DNA from: an uncultured Lachnospiraceae bacterium
GTDB taxonomy: Bacteria; Bacillota; Clostridia; Lachnospirales; Lachnospiraceae
Reading direction: 5' to 3'
Length of the DNA: 5,817 nucleotides
Assembly: GCA_900313435.1 (NCBI GenBank)
Contig: OMRF01000030.1
Span: 1-5,817 of the forward strand
The first letter of the stretch is position 1, and every line of letters begins with the position of its first letter. The notes beneath the pieces were generated by a model, which saw only the letters and a list, made by a program, of their open reading frames with translations, did no database searches and was not told the origin of the DNA. Of the stretch, positions 3,934-5,817 are shown one piece after another. The translations under genes and the position numbers were made by a program.

Positions 3934-5817
3934 GCTTCTGCTCCTTCAATAACAGTTCCATAGCGTCCCAGTCAAGTTTCCTGAGAGCGGCCGAAAGATC
4001 GTTAAAGAGCTTCCCGTCACGTTCAGTAAGCTGGTGCGAAAGAATCTCTTTTATGATCATTTCCACCGAATCGTAGTCCATGGCAGGAACGAGCTCATTC
4101 AATGCGCTTACGGCATCATTTACTTCGTCCTCCGAGATCGGAGGAAGGATATTCTTTTCTTTGATAACGAGATCCGGTGCTATGTCGGAAAGCTTTGTGC
4201 GAAGGGCCTTGAGCTTTTCCAGGAAGGGAGTAAAGTTTGCCTCAATATAGCCTCTGTCCTCACTCTTTCCGGCCTCCTCAAGCTTTTCGGCTTCAGCTGA
4301 AAGAGGTAATGCACCAATGATCCGAAGGGAAGTCTTTAAGGCATGGACCTTCACGGTAAACGCCCTTATATCATCCTCGATATAGGCCTTTTGAAGGACA
4401 TTTCCGGTATCGGGCGCGGTCTCAAAGAAGAGCTTCACTGCGAAAAGATAATTCTCCACAGAGCCTGCATTTTTGATGCCCTCGTTGGTATCAATCTCTT
4501 CAATCTCTTTAAGCCAGGCCTTGTCCTCGGGAAGCTCAGTGCTCTGACCCTCCGAAGGATCCTCGAGCTTCTGCACGATCTTGTCGGGAAGGTGCTTCAT
4601 GATAAGCTCTTCAAGCATCCTTGCTTCTACCGGCTTCGCGAGATAGCCGTCAAAGCCAAGTGACTTGTAATAGCCCTCCTCAGGCTCTGAATTGGCGGTC
4701 ATTGCATATACAGGCATGGTATAGCGTTTGTCCCTCAGCTTTTCAAGGGTCTCTATTCCATCCATTCCGGGCATCAGGTGATCAAGAAGGATCACATCGT
4801 ATGTGGATTCCTTCACTCTTTCAAGACATTCCTCTCCGGATACAGCCGTTGTAACGAAGACCTTTGTGGCTGAGAGAAGTCCCTTGATGACGGTCAGGTT
4901 CATGGGATTATCATCAACGACAAGGACTGACGCGTCAGGAGCCACAAAGAGCGGCTTGTAAGGACCGGTAGCTTCTTTCTTGTCCTCTATGAACACTCCC
5001 ATCGGTGAAGCGTCAACGATCTGCTGCCTTAATGTGAATATGAAGCTTGAGCCCTCTCCGTATACGCTTTCACAGGTGAGCTCTCCTCCCATCAGCTCCG
5101 CAAACTGCTTTGAGATATTAAGTCCGAGTCCCGTACCCTGGATAGCGCTGTTCCTCTTTTCATCAACTCTCTCAAAGGCAGAGAAGAGCTTCGAAAGATC
5201 CTCCTCCTTTATTCCTATACCTGTGTCCTTCACCTTGTAGCAGATCTCGCAGTGGCGGTCCTCCTTTTTTATGAGCGACGCCGAAAGTGAAAGACCGCCT
5301 TCGATCGTGTACTTCACGGAATTTGTAAGGAGATTGAGTACGACCTGCTTTATCTTTCCCATATCGCCGTAAAGCCGCTTCGGGATATCGGGATCGATGT
5401 CAAGCGTGAAGGAGAGATTCTTCTCCTCACTTCGCACCCTTATCATTGTGGTGAGGGATCTTATGAGATCCTCCGTATTGTACTCCTGCTCAACCAGGTT
5501 CATCTTTCCGGACTCGATCTTTGAGATATCGAGGATGTCATTTATGAGCGAGAGCAGGGATTCGGAAGCCGACTTGATATCGGTGGCGTAGCCTATCATG
5601 GAAAGATAATAAGGCCGCGGCACGTCGGATGCCTCCTCACGAAGGATCAGCTCATCCATACCGATGATGGTATTGATAGGTGTCCTGATCTCATGGGACA
5701 TATTTGCAAGAAAATCATCCTTGGCCTTGCTTATGTGCATAAGCTCGTTTGCTTCAAGTCTTATGCCGATGAGCTGTTTGATCGTATGTATAATGGAGCA
5801 GATCATAAATCCGAACA
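3920..5817 (-). CDS. Hybrid sensor histidine kinase (HisKA-HATPase-REC-HPt), N-terminus cut by right edge
   Basis: The frame stays open to the right edge, so the true start and sensor lie outside. Numbering here is from the internal Met at 5806 (628 residues from there). A hydrophobic run at the edge (FGFMICSIIHTIKQLIGI) looks like the end of a membrane segment, followed at once by the dimerisation/H-box domain (about 27-100), with His38 in MSHEIRTPINTIIG. The HATPase domain (about 112-262) has its N box (LNLLTNSVKYT), G1 (DTGIGI, 194-199), F box (LFSAFERVD) and G2 (GTGLGL, 224-229). The receiver (about 292-408) has Asp298-Asp299, phosphoacceptor Asp342 (LLDHLMPGMDG), Thr370 and Lys391 (AKPV). 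The HPt domain (about 445-545) has His488 in KVHALKTSLRIIG. A helical C-terminal module covers about 560-624. All residues for a His-Asp-His relay are present, so it should be the active kinase of the operon. The signal sensed is unknown. It overlaps the next gene by 14 bases. Confidence 0.95.
   Translation of the reverse strand, partial: FGFMICSIIHTIKQLIGIRLEANELMHISKAKDDFLANMSHEIRTPINTIIGMDELILREEASDVPRPYYLSMIGYATDIKSASESLLSLINDILDISKIESGKMNLVEQEYNTEDLIRSLTTMIRVRSEEKNLSFTLDIDPDIPKRLYGDMGKIKQVVLNLLTNSVKYTIEGGLSLSASLIKKEDRHCEICYKVKDTGIGIKEEDLSKLFSAFERVDEKRNSAIQGTGLGLNISKQFAELMGGELTCESVYGEGSSFIFTLRQQIVDASPMGVFIEDKKEATGPYKPLFVAPDASVLVVDDNPMNLTVIKGLLSATKVFVTTAVSGEECLERVKESTYDVILLDHLMPGMDGIETLEKLRDKRYTMPVYAMTANSEPEEGYYKSLGFDGYLAKPVEARMLEELIMKHLPDKIVQKLEDPSEGQSTELPEDKAWLKEIEEIDTNEGIKNAGSVENYLFAVKLFFETAPDTGNVLQKAYIEDDIRAFTVKVHALKTSLRIIGALPLSAEAEKLEEAGKSEDRGYIEANFTPFLEKLKALRTKLSDIAPDLVIKEKNILPPISEDEVNDAVSALNELVPAMDYDSVEMIIKEILSHQLTERDGKLFNDLSAALRKLDWDAMELLLKEQKLEKR
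3923..4939 (-). repeat. Upstream copy of a diverged tandem duplication (REC-HPt-C-terminal module)
   Basis: This is the 3' part of the kinase gene, encoding the receiver, HPt and C-terminal module. It aligns end to end with 2584-3591 at the protein level. Shared landmarks are DDNP-NLTVIKGLL, LLDH-MP--DG-ETL, TVKVHALKTS, and ELVPAMDYDS followed by EMI. Some identity survives in DNA: the plus-strand word gtctttaaggcatg occurs at 4332-4345 and again at 2981-2994. Confidence 0.8.
3941..3946 (-). promoter_or_regulatory. Ribosome binding site supporting the TTG start at 3933
   Basis: AAGGAG reads at 3946-3941 on the minus strand, seven bases before TTG 3933-3931. It lies within the final codons of the upstream kinase gene. 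The next in-frame ATG (residue 38) is past the H-box, so this box decides for the TTG. Confidence 0.75.

Noticed and set aside
4034..5591. Several plus-strand open frames opposite the hybrid kinase (4034-4300, 4343-4663, 4621-4854, 4980-5240, 5397-5591)
   Set aside because: All are antisense to conserved HPt, receiver, ATPase and H-box codons, they overlap one another, and none shows a domain or start signal.

Overview
The window carries six genes, all on the minus strand. They are packed so tightly that no non-coding stretch exceeds 17 bases. Read in the direction of transcription (right to left), the order is: a hybrid histidine kinase cut by the right edge; a shorter paralogue with DHp, receiver and HPt domains but no ATPase domain; a small protein of two receiver-like domains; thymidylate synthase (thyA); dihydrofolate reductase (folA); and the start of an acetolactate-synthase-type ThDP enzyme cut by the left edge. 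No promoter, terminator, tRNA, rRNA, CRISPR array or insertion sequence was seen. Any promoter for the set must lie beyond the right edge.

The likely host is a low-to-mid GC Firmicute of class Clostridia, probably a Lachnospiraceae-like bacterium. This is inferred from the strong AGGAGG-type ribosome binding sites, a TTG start, the Bacillus/phage-phi3T style of thymidylate synthase, a DHFR that looks like those of Clostridia, and the multidomain DHp-ATPase-REC-HPt kinase. No database search was possible, so genus is left open.

Right half (about 1823-5817): a phosphorelay module. The kinase holds every box needed to autophosphorylate and also has its own receiver and HPt domain. The next gene looks like a diverged tandem copy from which the ATPase domain has been removed precisely. 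The third gene has one complete receiver preceded by a receiver-like domain without its phosphoacceptor Asp. None of the three proteins has a DNA-binding or enzymatic output domain, so the target of the relay is not visible here.

Left half (1-1805): metabolic genes. ThyA turns dUMP and methylene-THF into dTMP and DHF, and FolA returns DHF to THF, so the pair forms the thymidylate cycle. The ThDP enzyme overlaps the folA stop by one base. It resembles IlvB in its N-terminal third but differs at a usually conserved loop.

Five junctions have spacings of 17, 10, or negative numbers of bases, and each downstream start has a readable Shine-Dalgarno sequence. The six genes are therefore likely co-transcribed, with several translationally coupled. 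The points most worth a second look are the ATPase-less kinase paralogue, the pseudo-receiver protein, the conserved C-terminal module shared by both large signalling proteins, and the physical linkage of this relay to dTMP synthesis.
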